64,000 nt of DNA from Prorocentrum cordatum (taxonomy: Eukaryota > Sar > Dinophyceae > Prorocentrales > Prorocentraceae): positions 1,293,015 to 1,357,014 of the forward strand of contig CAUYUJ010006335.1 of assembly GCA_963575745.1 (NCBI GenBank), read 5' to 3'. This document shows positions 19,709 through 31,351 of the stretch, piece by piece; position 1 is the first letter of the stretch; each line of letters opens with the position of its first letter. The position numbers and the translations under genes are program-made. The notes beneath the pieces were generated by a model. It ran no database searches. It saw only the letters and a program-made list of their open reading frames with translations, and was not told the origin of the DNA.

Positions 19709-19716
19709 CGCTAAGC

Positions 19717-20540
19717 ACGTCCCAGGATCCCGAGCATCAACGTTCAAGCATGCTGAGTGACACGCTATCAGCTTGCCAGGCGTGGCGTGTCGCAGGGGCC
19801 GTCGCGATACGCGAAGCAAAAGCTCTTCCCCGAAGACCGAGAGACATTGGCGATGAGAGCGCAATGCCCGATTCAGTATGGATGCTATTCCGCGTTATGC
19901 AACCTGGGTGCACTGGCAGAGTTGGCTGCCAGCTAGGGAGGCCATGTTGGGCGTCCCAGAAGCACAGGTGCGGGCCTGGTGAAGTGCATGCGGGGGGCGT
20001 CGGCAGAAGGGCCCCCAACCGATGTGGATCTTGAGAGCGGGAGCCCTCTGAAAACTTCAATGTCCCAGCGAAGGAGCCTTGATTTCGTGCGAGCTGGTAG
20101 AGACGGGGGGCTAACCAAACGGGGGGCAGCCACAGCGCCGAACTTTGCAGGAACCTGCAAAGTCAGAGTCGCACTGGCCCAGATCCGCGAAGTTTGATTG
20201 GCCCAGGTTCGAATTGACCCAGATCCGTGCATCCCCGATTATCATTTTTCCAGGTTTGCCAGTGGACGCAGGGCGGTATGTGCTATCGCAGGCGAATGCG
20301 GCGAATCACCGTCGCCCCCACATTTTTCCAAAGCGCTTCTGTGGCCAAACGTTTGGGTCCAGAGCTTAGAGAACCTATTGGACCATATGTTCCCCGAACC
20401 GCCCCAGAACCCTTTCGGGGAGCACGTGGGCAAGACAGCGAATCAGCAATTTAAAAACATAAATAAAGGGCATAGACGGGTCATACGAAACATTAAGACG
20501 AATAATAAGACTATGAATAAGAAGAAGAGAGTTTCTTAGG
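19717..20540. other. No gene recognised; repeat fragments and A-rich end
   Basis: 20130-20230 holds the TTGCAGGAACCTGCAAAGTC relative of the 15.3-kb repeat. The right end (about 20440-20535) is A-rich (AATAAGACTATGAATAAGAA) like the tail of a retroposed sequence, but no body was identified. Confidence 0.4.
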
Positions 20541-20544
20541 GCAC

Positions 20545-21765
20545 TCCAGGAGCTTATCTCGGTGACCTGGGGCCTCTAGGCCGTTCGGGACGATCTCGGC
20601 GCAATCCTGGGCCATGTTGGGGCCGTTACGGGCCGTCGTCCATACGTCGTCGGCCAGTTTGGGAAATTAAAGCGTCTCCGCCAAACCCAATTCGTTTGTT
20701 GTTGCATGCTTCACTGGAGCTTGTCCCCGAAGCTGCCAGGGCATGATTCGAGGATCGGTCGCGGTAGAGCCTTCGTAGCATCATTAGCGACAGCGCCGTG
20801 TTGACGTGTATCATTGGTTCCCCCGATTTTAAGCATGCCCGTCCGTAGTTGCATTCGGGCTTCAAGCTCTCTTGAGTCGTTTAGCGCACGACACAACCAA
20901 AGACAATTCGATGCCGAAACCGCGCATGGCCATGCCCAGCGCGTGCGCCGCTGAGTTGTCTTGTTTGGACCTCCGAGGAGAGCGCCGATTTATGTCTCAA
21001 AGGTGTCGCGGTGGCCGATGCGGCCCCGGCGCACGGAGAAGCTGGCGGTCCTTCAATTGTGTTTCCCGCAGGTCGTGGTATAGTGGGGATGCGCGATTCG
21101 TTGCCGACGTCGCGGACTTCCTGCCCGCCGACTTTTGCTCGTCCTCTGCCCATTCACGGCAGCGTTGCACGTACGTTGTCGCTTAACAGTCCAGCGGCGA
21201 CGGAAAGGCGGCGGAGTTCAGGCGCGGTGGCACGCGTTACATACTGATGCAGAGGCACCCAGGGGATTTTGCCGAGCTGAAAGCTGCGACCCCAGCGCTC
21301 GCCTGCAAGATCGTTGAGCATTAGTTTGGCCGGGCGCTCCAAGACGCCGCGAACTTGAACCTCGGCGGTCGGGGGGGCAGGCTTCGTCGAGATCACCTGC
21401 TGCGACCCGCTCGGGAAGACGCGCGGGCCCGCGCGAGACAGCAAAGAACACTGAACCGGCGCGGAAGTCGATGCCGGGAGAGAGTGAGTTCGTTTCGCCG
21501 AGATTTTCTGCGGAGGCGAACGAGTAGGAATTGGCGCGGCCGGTGGCGGAAGCGATGGGCCGCGACAGGGCAGGGGGCGACTTGGACATCTTGCGCGCGC
21601 CCCCACGGGCATTTTCGCTGCGCGTGCCTGGGGGGTCACCGGCCCCCGTTCGAGACCCCGCACCAAGCGTCGCGCAGATTTGGCCAGGCGAGGTGCGCCG
21701 CCGCGCCCCGGGGGGCGCCCTCCTATCGGGCTGGGCGAAAGGGGGGGATTGGGAAAGGGGGGGTT
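20545..21765. other. No gene recognised
   Basis: 20545-20645 is a short TGGGGCC-type minisatellite patch. The rest is GC-rich with open frames on both strands and no domain. Nothing else stands out. Confidence 0.4.
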
Positions 21766-21900
21766 ACGAAATTTGCTGCACGCAGCTGATTTCGGCCTCA
21801 CCGAGGGGCCCATTCCTCGATGCATGGGCGCCTCCCGGCGCCAGGAGGCGCCGGGAAAATCAGCTACGCGAGCTGATTCTCAAACCCCCCTTTTGCTATC
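21766..21900. repeat. Dispersed hairpin repeat D, copy 1
   Basis: Two adjacent perfect hairpins: GGCGCCTCC/GGAGGCGCC (21827-21835 with 21844-21852) and AATCAGCT-ACGCG-AGCTGATT (21858-21878). The same order of elements (CGAAAT.T.CTGCACGC, GGCGCC hairpin, AATCAGC hairpin) is found at 40945-41070. Confidence 0.75.
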
Positions 21901-24900
21901 CCCCCCTTTCGCCCGACCCGATCCTGCCAGGAGCGCATCTCACGCGTGGAAGATTTAGGCGCTGTCGACAGCGTCGCGGGCGCTCCTTGGGCCACCTGCG
22001 CAGCGAGACTGCGCCCGCCGAGGCGCGGACGGGAATTGCTCGGCAGCTCCGCGCCGACTTGCGAGCTCTGCGCGGCGCGGCCGCCTCGGTCGTTCCACGC
22101 GGCCGCCTCGGTCGTTCACCGATCGGGCGGCGCGACAGGCCTCCGCCCCCGCCACTCTGCCGCGCGGCCGCTTCGGGAGGGAGCTGGCCGAGTACCCGAA
22201 GAGAGGAGGAAGCCGCTCATTCGGCCGATGGTGGCCGAGGCCGAATTGCGGCAGCTACCCGAAGAGAGGAGGAAACCGCTCACTCGGCCGACGGGGGCGA
22301 GGAGGGCGACGGCGGCCGCGGCCGCAGAGGTCGAGGCGGCGGCAAAACGCCGCCGAGGTCCTTTGGCGTGGGGGCGCGTCTGGCGCTGGGTGCGACCCTG
22401 GAAGTCGCGCCGATGGCGAGGGAGACCGTGGGCCGCTCCATTGCACCAGCCGCTCGTCGCCCTCGGAGTCCGACGACGGGATCTCCGGCGACGGCTCTAT
22501 AGCACAGACAGCGAAAGGATCTGGCGACGGCGACAAGCCGGGCTTCGCAGAAATGGGCCAGCCGCCAGGGCCACTGACACAAGGGGTGGGAAGTTAGGGC
22601 GGCGACCCTGGCTCGTTTGTTCTGGAAGCACGCGACGCGTTCCGCGCGGGGGCGACGGTCGCCGACTAGCCTCGCGCGGACGAGGGCGAGGGCCGGGAGG
22701 CGGCCGCCATCGACAGCGCCGCCCCCCATTCGGAGTCGCCCACTGCTCCCGCGAGACGGCGCGGACCCGACGCTTGAGGCTGTGATCCGGGGGGCTGGGC
22801 CCGTTGCAGATGCAGCGCGGGCGTCGAATGACCTCGGCGCGCCGCGGTTTCACACGGCGCGGTCGCTCGCGCGACTTACAGATTCCGCGCGGGAGAACGA
22901 CGATTGTCCGCGACCTTAAGGACCTTAAGGATGCACATCGACCGCGAGATGTCGCGCGCCCCAGAGGAGGCGCGGCCGCTCGCAGACGCAGGGCGCGGGA
23001 CTTTGGGCGCCCGCGCGATCGACCTGAGATTGAGCGGCTTTCCCGCTGCATTTTGGCTTGCATTTCTCTGGTGCGTTCCGGGGCTCCGCGGGTTCAGCGG
23101 CGTCGCGAGTCGATTGCTTCGTCGCGAATCGATTTCCCCGAAGGGTCGGCGCAACCGCTCGGGGAGCAGCCGGGCCCCGCAGCGGGGGGGCGCGAGCCTC
23201 GCGCGCGCCGGGGGCGCAGCGATGGGCCATTCACGGAGACTTTTTTCGGGGGACATAATGGGCGCGGCAACTCGTCGAGGACGGCAGTCTTGAACCCGCG
23301 GCGCACGGTCGGCCTTGCGTTGGGGCGTCGACGGACAGGCGCCAGGAATCGCAGGCGGCCGAGGCGCTGCACACCGACAACATCAAGGGCGACATGTGCC
23401 TTTGCTGCGCCCAGATGCGCGCGCGAGAGGGAAATTGCAGGGCGCGCGCGTGATTTCTGGGAGAAAGAAAGAGGCGAGAGGTTGGTGTCTTGGGAGAGAG
23501 ACACGCGCAGACATTCGCATGACCAGCGCGAAGGACAGCCCCGAGTGGACGCACAAGCACCCCGACACGTTTGACGACAATTCCGGCACGAATGTTTTTT
23601 TGCAGCATGAGCCCGCGGCAGTGGCGCACATCCTCGCCTTAGCGCGAATCGCCACAACGACGATAACGACGAGCGAAAAGTCCTTCATGTGCCCGACGAG
23701 CAAGGATCCATGCGCAGATTGTGTTGCCGCAGGGGCGCCGCGCCGGGAACGAAGCGACGCGCGCGCCGCGCGTGCTCTGCGTCGTCTTGCCGGGTCCAAA
23801 TGCGGGAGAATTGATGGAAGTCCAGGGGGGCGAAGTGCGACCCCCTGGGCTGCCGAACGACAACCTCGCGGGGCGCGCCTCGGACATCATCGCGCGGCGC
23901 AAGGTGCGGCGGTTAGAGGTTGCCATAGCGACAGCCGTGCTGGATGCCCACGCTCATCTACTGCGTCGAGATGGGCCACGGGCATCTGATTAAAGAAGAG
24001 ATGGGAAGCCAGATGGGCCAAAACATCGTCAGGGGTGTCTGCGCGAGGTGCCACATGCCTCGGGAGATGCAACTTAATTTCTGAAGCAGGCCTTCCAGGA
24101 CCGGCAAGTCGCCACCTATCCCACGAGGCAAGAAAGGTTGAAGTATTCTGCGAGAATTCACCTGCAAGTATCCGATGCAATTCCTCGCGCGGCCCCGCAT
24201 GCCGCTGCAACTTCTGGCCAACCTAATCGGGCAGAACCACGCTGAGCTCCACTGGAGAGGATCGGCCATTGAGTTCCACGAGACAACACGCAAGGCGGCG
24301 GATGCCGATCACCTCGGGACGGAGCCCGACAGACGCGCAGACGATCGGGGAGGCGCCGTTCCAGAGTCCACCCGGGCCTTGCAGGGAGGTTTAGGCAAGG
24401 CGAAGTGGAAGGCGCCCGGCACAGCACCAAAACAACACATCTGCAATGGCAAGAAAGCCACGCCAGGCACCGGCCCAGTGTCGTTGGAAAAGCGCCAGGG
24501 CGACGCGCGACCGCGCGCCGGGGCGAGCTGCAGATCAAGCGAGAAGCACGACGGCACCGCAGTTTGACGCTTCACTTCCTGCGCGCAGTGTCCTCCTGAA
24601 TGCTCGCGCCAATGCGGCGCGCCAGATTCGCCCCAATACAAGCTCCCCGGGCGCGCGCAATGCGACCCGCGGGTCGGCCCGCAAAAGCGCGTCGCCGCCA
24701 TGGCTCGTCGCGCGAAGGCGAAGTTCCAAGGATTGGACGGCGGCCCCCGCGCTTTGCCGCGCGGCATTCGTCTGGCTGTTCAAGCTCGCTAGAGCGCGCT
24801 GAGCGCGCCCGAAGGAAGAGCAAGGGCCGCTCTCACTGCCGCGCCTTCCGAGAAGATCGCGGCGCTGCAGAAGTTGCGCGGCGCGATCCACAGAGGCAGC

Positions 24901-25425
24901 GTCGGCGCAGGGCACCCGCGTTAAAAAACGTTCCAGCGCCGCAGGAGATGGACCCCCGAGGTCCCGCACGCCCTGGAATTTCACCAGACAGCGCGACTTC
25001 TGGCGGCAGCTGCTGGGAGCGATGGGCCAGTGGCAGTAGCGCAGTCGCAGGAGTCACTATGTCTGGGTGGCCTTGCGCGCACGGACCACGGTATCCCCCA
25101 AACGGGTTATCGGAATATTCGGGGACTTCCATCGTGCAAAGATAGCGTCGCTCGACGCTGTTCCCCGTGCGTTTCCAGCCTCAGTTCGACGAACATCGTC
25201 GTTCCGCGCGGTTGTTGGAATGTGGCGAGGTTCGAAGTCAGAAGGGGCGCCCCCCGCAGGGTTCGACGACCCTTTCGGAGAAAGCTGCCGCGCGATGCGA
25301 AGAGGGTGGACGTCGCCAATGCAGCGCGCCGCAGAGCATCGGACAATTGCGCCCCCCAATAGGTCTTCAAGCACACTCGGGGAGCACCGTGGTTCGACGA
25401 CTGCTAGGGTATTTTCTGGTTTCTT
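21901..25425. other. GC-rich stretch, no gene recognised
   Basis: Very GC-rich; nearly every frame is open for 60-300 codons, so length is no evidence. A 63-bp tandem duplication (TACCCGAAGAGAGGAGGAA at 22193 and 22256) lies within it. CCCCGAA-containing pieces (about 23140 and 25090-25300) faintly resemble the satellite at 29.1 kb. Confidence 0.4.
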
Positions 25426-25430
25426 GAGGA

Positions 25431-26231
25431 GTGACCCATAGGTCGATCGCCGGCAATGTCGCGTTGCTGGCCCGCGCGCACGGGCTCTCCAAGGTGGGGG
25501 AGCAGGACGTCGCCAGACAATCGGTCCACCTTGCCGGGGAGCTGCCAGGGCATCAGCATTTGCGACGTGGCATGGGCCGTCGCAAATTCGGAGCGCGGGC
25601 GCAGTGCGGGGGCTGGTTGTTCTCGGCGGCCGACCAACCGCGCCCGCCCTTTGCGATTCGCCCGGGCAGATGCCCGCGCCTCGTCCAGTCTGTGAAGCAT
25701 GAGGGGAAGTGGAGGAGAAATACGGCTGGATCCGATCATCCCCGCTTGGGGCACGACGTCGAGGCGGAGTTCCCCGAGCGGGGCCTCAGGCGGGCAGCGA
25801 CCGCGCAGGTTCCGCGCGCCGTGAATGAGGCAGGCAAGAGCACGATGCTGCTAGGGGTGCGGATGTGCCGTAGATGCCCACGAGGCAACTACGGTAGCGA
25901 AGGTTGCCAGGGCAAGTTCGGCAACGGCATGAGGCCTGGTGGCGGCGTCGTCGGCGTCGTAGGGGCAGTCGGCGGCGGCGCCGACGAGCACCGGGGTTCG
26001 GGCACTCCGCGCCTGTTCCTGGAGTTACACGCGGCGAGCATCTATCAGTTCGCAACGTTGCCTCAGATGGCTGAAGCGTTGGAGCGAGGCAGGTTCACGC
26101 GCGCGCAGTTCTGCCAGAACCAAGAGCGGCTCCGCGCAGTGGATGTTTCCGACGAGGACGCAAAGAAGATGGCGTCGTCGACGATCGCCGAGCAATGGCA
26201 CGCGAGATTCGCGGGAGCAGAGACAGACTGA
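25431..26231 (+). CDS. Hypothetical ORF with a protein-like C-terminus
   Basis: A 266-codon open frame. Its first 140 residues look compositional, followed by a Gly/Val patch. The last ~70 residues (LFLELHAASIYQFATLPQM, AEALERGRFTRAQFCQNQE, AVDVSDEDAKKMASSTIAEQ) are balanced, helix-forming and unlike random GC-rich translation. No family is recognised and no start or splice sites could be confirmed. It could be a terminal exon or chance. Confidence 0.25.
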   Translation: MTHRSIAGNVALLARAHGLSKVGEQDVARQSVHLAGELPGHQHLRRGMGRRKFGARAQCGGWLFSAADQPRPPFAIRPGRCPRLVQSVKHEGKWRRNTAGSDHPRLGHDVEAEFPERGLRRAATAQVPRAVNEAGKSTMLLGVRMCRRCPRGNYGSEGCQGKFGNGMRPGGGVVGVVGAVGGGADEHRGSGTPRLFLELHAASIYQFATLPQMAEALERGRFTRAQFCQNQERLRAVDVSDEDAKKMASSTIAEQWHARFAGAETD

Positions 26232-29070
26232 ATGCCGCGCCCGCAGACTATCCCGCGCAGGATGCTTCGAGCGGTGCATCAGTAGGCTTCACCGTTTAAG
26301 GGCAGACGGCGGGGGGCTATCACATATTGTTGGCCGGGTCGACGAACGTAGAAGTGGGGGCGACGGAAGCAACGTCGCGAATAAGTACCGCTTGCACCCG
26401 CAGAACGGGATCCGCAGAGATCAGCAGCACGTGCACACGCAGGCGAGAAAAGGCACTCTTTGGATTCGCGTCAGATGACAAGCAGGAATAACTGCGTCAT
26501 CTGCATGCGCGAGCACTGCTCGAGCAAGAAGTGCCGAGAGAACATGAATGACCAGCGAAAGCTGAAGATCCCAGCAGAGAATCGCGCAGTGAGCGCAGAG
26601 GCACTGCACGGGCTACAACTGCGGCTGCACCTTCAAGCGTCAGCCTGCGGGTGCGAAAAAATTGGCTTGGCGGGTGATGGCGCGAACGTCCTCCAGCATG
26701 CCATGTAGAAAATAGCACCCGCCCAGTAGTGGCATCGCATCGCGCGCAGAGCTTTTCTGGACCTGGAACACAGATGACAGCGACGCATCGCTGCCGAATG
26801 GTGGGGGCCGAGCCGCGAATTTCCAAAGTCAAGACGTCGCGACGGCAGAGCCCGCCCGCGCGTTCCAGCCCATTGAACTAGACCCCTCCTGCACAAGCAG
26901 GAGCGTGATAAGAGCCAGAAACAGCGCGCCCCTCCCCGCATTGGAAGAAAAGCGCGGGGAAGACGCGGAGGCCGGGCTGCGGCATTCCCAGATCTGCACG
27001 GCAACGACGCCAATAACTACAAGAATGCAGGTGCCAATTTGCTGAGCCCCGGCGAGTTTCTCACCCGCTGGGGGCGCTGCAAACTGCCGCGGCCGAAGCG
27101 AGGCGCGGAGAGCGCGAACGATGGCCTGAGCACGCGGCTGGAACCAGCGGACCCAGACGAGCCGAACGACAAGAACAGGAAGTTCGGGCCGAGCCCAGAG
27201 GCAGGGGCGCCGCACTGCGCTCTTCTATCTGATCATCGGCGACGACAGTGGCGCATGAGAAAACGCGACCAGCCCAGGGCCCCCGCTCCGAGCAACGCGC
27301 CCACGCCAAACAGGCGGCTCACGGAGCAGGACAAGGCCAGGGCAGTGCCCGTGCATCTTCGTCCATGAGCGCCGGGCCGCAAGCGCAAGACGTCGGAGGC
27401 GCCCCGCGTCGCGGACCTGGGACGCGCGCGCGGAATGCGTTGGCGAGTCCGCCGCGCGCGCGGAAGAGAGGCAGCAGAAACGCGGGGGATCTATGGGGTT
27501 CATGGCGGGCCCGCTGGAGGGGAATTTGTTTCTCGCGCGGCGATTCTACGTCCGGGGCAACACTGCACCCAAGCACGCGGCGAGGATTATCTATCGCGCA
27601 GTTCATGGCCGCGCGTTGCGGGGCCACGAAGGAGCGCGGCGACTGAGGCGCGGGCCCTGCCGGCGGCGAGGGCCAGCTGCGGGGCGCGCCCGACCAGATG
27701 CCCGCGCTCCGGGGGGCGCGTCATAAATTGGGCACGACTTCTGCAACGCTGGAGGATCAAGGCAAGAAGCGAGCGCGCCTCGAGGGAGACGACGGAGCGG
27801 GCGCGGAGAAAACCGTCGCCGACGACAACATCGGCGAGACGAGCCGCAATCGTCTGCAGTCGGACACCCCGAATGAGGCCGCCCAGACCGCAGCGAAATT
27901 CTGCACTCGTGAAGCGCGCCGATGACCAGAGGAGCAGGCGGAGACGGCGCTGGGGAGGAGCCCCCAGGCGCCCCGCAGCAACGCGAAAGCCAAGGCGCAC
28001 AATAAGAAGTCCAGAAGAAGAATCCGCAGATGGAGGCGCGCGCGAAATGGAGGGGCACCTCCGCGCAAGACTGGCTGAATCACCTGAGCGCAAGAGAAAC
28101 GGCCTCCGAACTAGGCCCAGCGACCCATTGCGATTCGCAGGGGTGGAGCAGGCAGGAGCACCGAAGCCTCGGGGCGCCTGTTCCTCGCCGCGGAGGCAGC
28201 CGGAAATCGCCCATGAATGACGAACCTTTGACGCTGCCTTACGGGCACCCCCGGCGCGCGCAAGTCCAGGCGCATCGGTTACATGAGGCGTTCGTTCGAG
28301 GAATGCATGGGATGGGAGGCAGGACGCCGCGGCAGCGCTCAGAGATGTCCGGGCTGTTCACTCCTGGGGAGGCACGCCTATCTACGCCTCACAGGCCAAC
28401 GAGAAGGCGGACCCTCGCGCGCACCATCGGCGTCGGCAGCGCCCGCCCAGCGAGATTAACATGGCGTTCGCAGAGGACTTTGGCAGTCGCCACCTGCGAG
28501 ACAGGTCTACGCGCGCGCCGCAGAACCGCGCGAGTCCACCGAGGAACAGCGGACGTTGAATGAGTCTTAGGTCCCGCAAGATGAAGACGGCACCCAGGAT
28601 GCATTCGTTGTCGCGGTGCCCACGCGGACGAAGAACGGCGCCGGCGTTCCGCGTTGGAAGCCAGGTCAAGCGGATTATGATATTGGGAGATCTGCTGCTT
28701 CATCCACGGATTGCTTTCTCGGAGCGCGCGGACGTGGCTGCCCGGACATGTCGAGCCGGCGCGCGAGAACCCTGCGCGCGCAGCGCAGACGAATGGATAA
28801 TGGGTGGAGATTTTCTCCGCGAGGACGCGCGGGTACATGGGCAACTGGAACAACCGAACGATCACGAAGTGCGACGCCTGCAAGGCGGGGCGGCAGCGCA
28901 GGCGTTGCGCTCTTTGACCAGACGACGCGGGCGACGACAAGGGCGCGCAGAAATTGCCGTTCGACGCTGACCCTTTCGCGCGCCCGTTCCGGCCCCCGTC
29001 CGCTCCACGCAGCGCAGCTGAGGGCCATCTTTCGCCGAGAAGAACAACGCGCGAGCGCGCTGTGAACTGC
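26232..29070. other. GC-rich stretch, one CxxC patch
   Basis: No recognised gene. The plus frame around 26475-26560 gives NNCVICMREHCSSKKC, a dense Cys cluster that might be a zinc-binding remnant similar to the one at 31.4 kb. The rest is compositional. Confidence 0.35.
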
Positions 29071-29079
29071 CGCGCGCGA

Positions 29080-30290
29080 CGACGACGCGGCGGGCGAAGT
29101 GGGATCGCGTCCGACGAGATGGAAGGAGATGGAGAGTCGGGGGCGTTCCCCGAACGGCGCGGCCAGCCATTCGGCGATCTCCGACGCGCTGCGCGAAGAT
29201 GATCAACGGTGTAAGTTTACGGAACGTGGCCGGGCACCGCGCGGAGATCCCCCGAATGGTCGAAGGGGACATTCGGGGAACGTCGCTCAGAGGCGCGAAG
29301 ATGATCGCAGTTGCCACTTAGCAGCAGTTCAGCAGCGGCAGACCGTTCGGCGTTCCCCGAACGATCGGACGACCAGCTTGGGGAACGACGTCCAGAGGCG
29401 CGAAGGTAACCGATGGCGCGGTTGGACAGCAGCACAGCAGATGCGAGCAATGCTGTTCTCCGAACGATCGGACGAACCATTCGGGAAACACCGCCCCGAG
29501 GAGCGACTGTAATTGATGGTGGGAACTCATCGGCAGCTCAACATGACCCGACCACGTGGCCCCCGAATGGTTGGGGCGATCGACTCGGGGAATCGCCGCC
29601 CAGAGGCGCGATGTGTATTCGCAGCGTAGTTGGACAGCAGTTCATCGGCGAGAAGGACATGGAACGTTGGGGGAATTCTCCGATAGGCGCGGCAAGCCAT
29701 TCGGGAGATTCCGAGTGGCCGCGCGAAGATAAGCCATGTGCGCGTTGATGCAGTTCGCGAAGGCCTTTTGCAGGCGCCCCCTGAATTGTCGGGCAAGACG
29801 CGCGGGGAACGCCCCCCAGAGGCGGCAAAAGTGACGAGGTTGCCATCGAGCGGCTGGTCGGCCGAAGCGGACCACGGCGCTCCACGAGCGGATGGGCGAT
29901 CAAGTTGGGGCACGGCGTCCAAAGGCGCGTGCATGATTCATGTTGCGGCTGGACAGCAGTCGAGCAGAAGCGAGCCGCGCTGCCCCCCGGACGATCGCAA
30001 CAGCCACCCAGGGAACGCCGCCCCGAGTGGAGAAGGGAGTCGATGGTGGAGGCGACGCGACAGTTCAACATAATTGGATCACGTTGTTCCTTGAACGCTC
30101 GGGCGAGCGATTCGGCGATCGCCGCCCACAGGCGCGAAGAGCATTAACGGTGTGGCTGGGCAGCACAGGGCCACGAGGTTGCCCGAACGGCTGGGGGGGC
30201 ATTCAGGGGGCGCCGCCCATTGGCGTCAAGATATCCGATGGCGTACGTGGGTAGCAGCGCAGCAGAATCGGGCCGCGCGCGCGATTCCCG
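29080..30290 (+). repeat. ~103-bp degenerate satellite, about 12 units
   Basis: The landmark CAGAGGCGCGAAG (or variants) occurs at about 29089, 29189, 29291, 29396, 29499, 29604, 29719, 29820, 29923, 30026, 30130 and 30231: spacing mostly 100-105 bp. Each unit also carries CCCCGAACG.TCGG, TTGGGGAACG.CG and TTGGACAGCAG. The period is not a multiple of three and frames break from unit to unit, so it is a satellite and not a repeat protein. Confidence 0.85.
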
Positions 30291-31345
30291 AGCGCCCTTG
30301 CGCGAGCTGGTTCGGGCCCGGACTCGAGCCTCCCGCGCGCAGGCGCTCGCGGGCAATGCGGGCGAGCGAGTCCCAAGAACAGCGCGAGGAGGCGACCGGG
30401 AAGGAATTCCTGGCCCACTTCCGGTCGCGACGAACTTGCCCGCGGATGCCGTCGGCGGCGGGGCATGGACGCAGGGCGCGTCGAAGCGCGCGCGCGCGGC
30501 ATTCCGCGGCCGGGCTCAGCGACGAGGGCGACAGTGCAAGGTCGCGGGCAGATTGGGATTGCACTGCAGCGGGGCCTCGCGAGATCGCATATTGAGGCGC
30601 CCTCTTGAACTAACCCGCGCCGGAGATTGACGACGCACGCGCGTTCTTAACGCGGGCGCGGTCGCGGTCGCTGGGCCCCGCGCGCATCGCGGCAACGCGC
30701 TGCCGGCTGCCATCGGGGGTCGCCTGGCGCGGGCTGCGAAGCCCCAGAGGGGCGCGATGTCGCGCGCCTACATCATCCTGGGCAGGGCGACAGAAACGGG
30801 CAACATGCTCATCGCGCAGCCATGCCCCCATCTCTCTTCCCCGCAGGGCATGCTTCCCAGACCGCGGCCCCTTCTCGACGTCTCAACGCAGACGCGCAAT
30901 ATGGCGCCATTGGTGAGTCAAGCACGGAAGGAAGTGGAAACGCAGACAGCGAAGGAGAAGGTATCACCGCGAAGTGTCTCCTGTTTTGCCCCGCGCCCCC
31001 CTTTTCCCCTCCCTTTTTACCCGGCGGTGAATAGGACTGATTCTGAAAAAACTTCCATCTTCCTCCTTCGTGAGAGCGCTCCTCAGGCATAAGTAGCAGT
31101 AGTCGTCGTCGCAGTCGCAGTCGCTGTTGAGGTCGTAGCTATCCTCGTCGGTGTTGCGCGGTGGGCGCCGTGGAAAACAATAATTCGTGATCCCCTATTT
31201 GCGGGGCCCTGGTCCTCCAATAAGGCAGCCGGTAACATGATTAGTTGCCCTCTGTTGGGGGGGATCCTAGAGACCCTTCGCGATAAACGGGCCGACTGGC
31301 CCATTGAGATGAGGTTGCCGGGCCGCCCCTGAACGGGCAACAGAA
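30291..31345. other. No gene recognised
   Basis: GC-rich left part, a CCCGCGCCCCCCTTTTCCCCT pyrimidine patch near 30990, and a short CGTCGTCGCAGTCGCAGTCG patch at about 31100. No coding segment identified. Confidence 0.4.
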
Positions 31346-31351
31346 AGGGGA

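Noticed and set aside
22193-22294. In-frame 63-bp duplication as evidence of a coding gene
   Set aside because: All frames are open in this GC-rich stretch and no domain or codon bias supports one of them.
29080-30290. CRISPR-like array of regularly spaced repeats
   Set aside because: Repeats are degenerate, spacers are homologous to each other, no cas genes, and the context is eukaryotic; it is a satellite.
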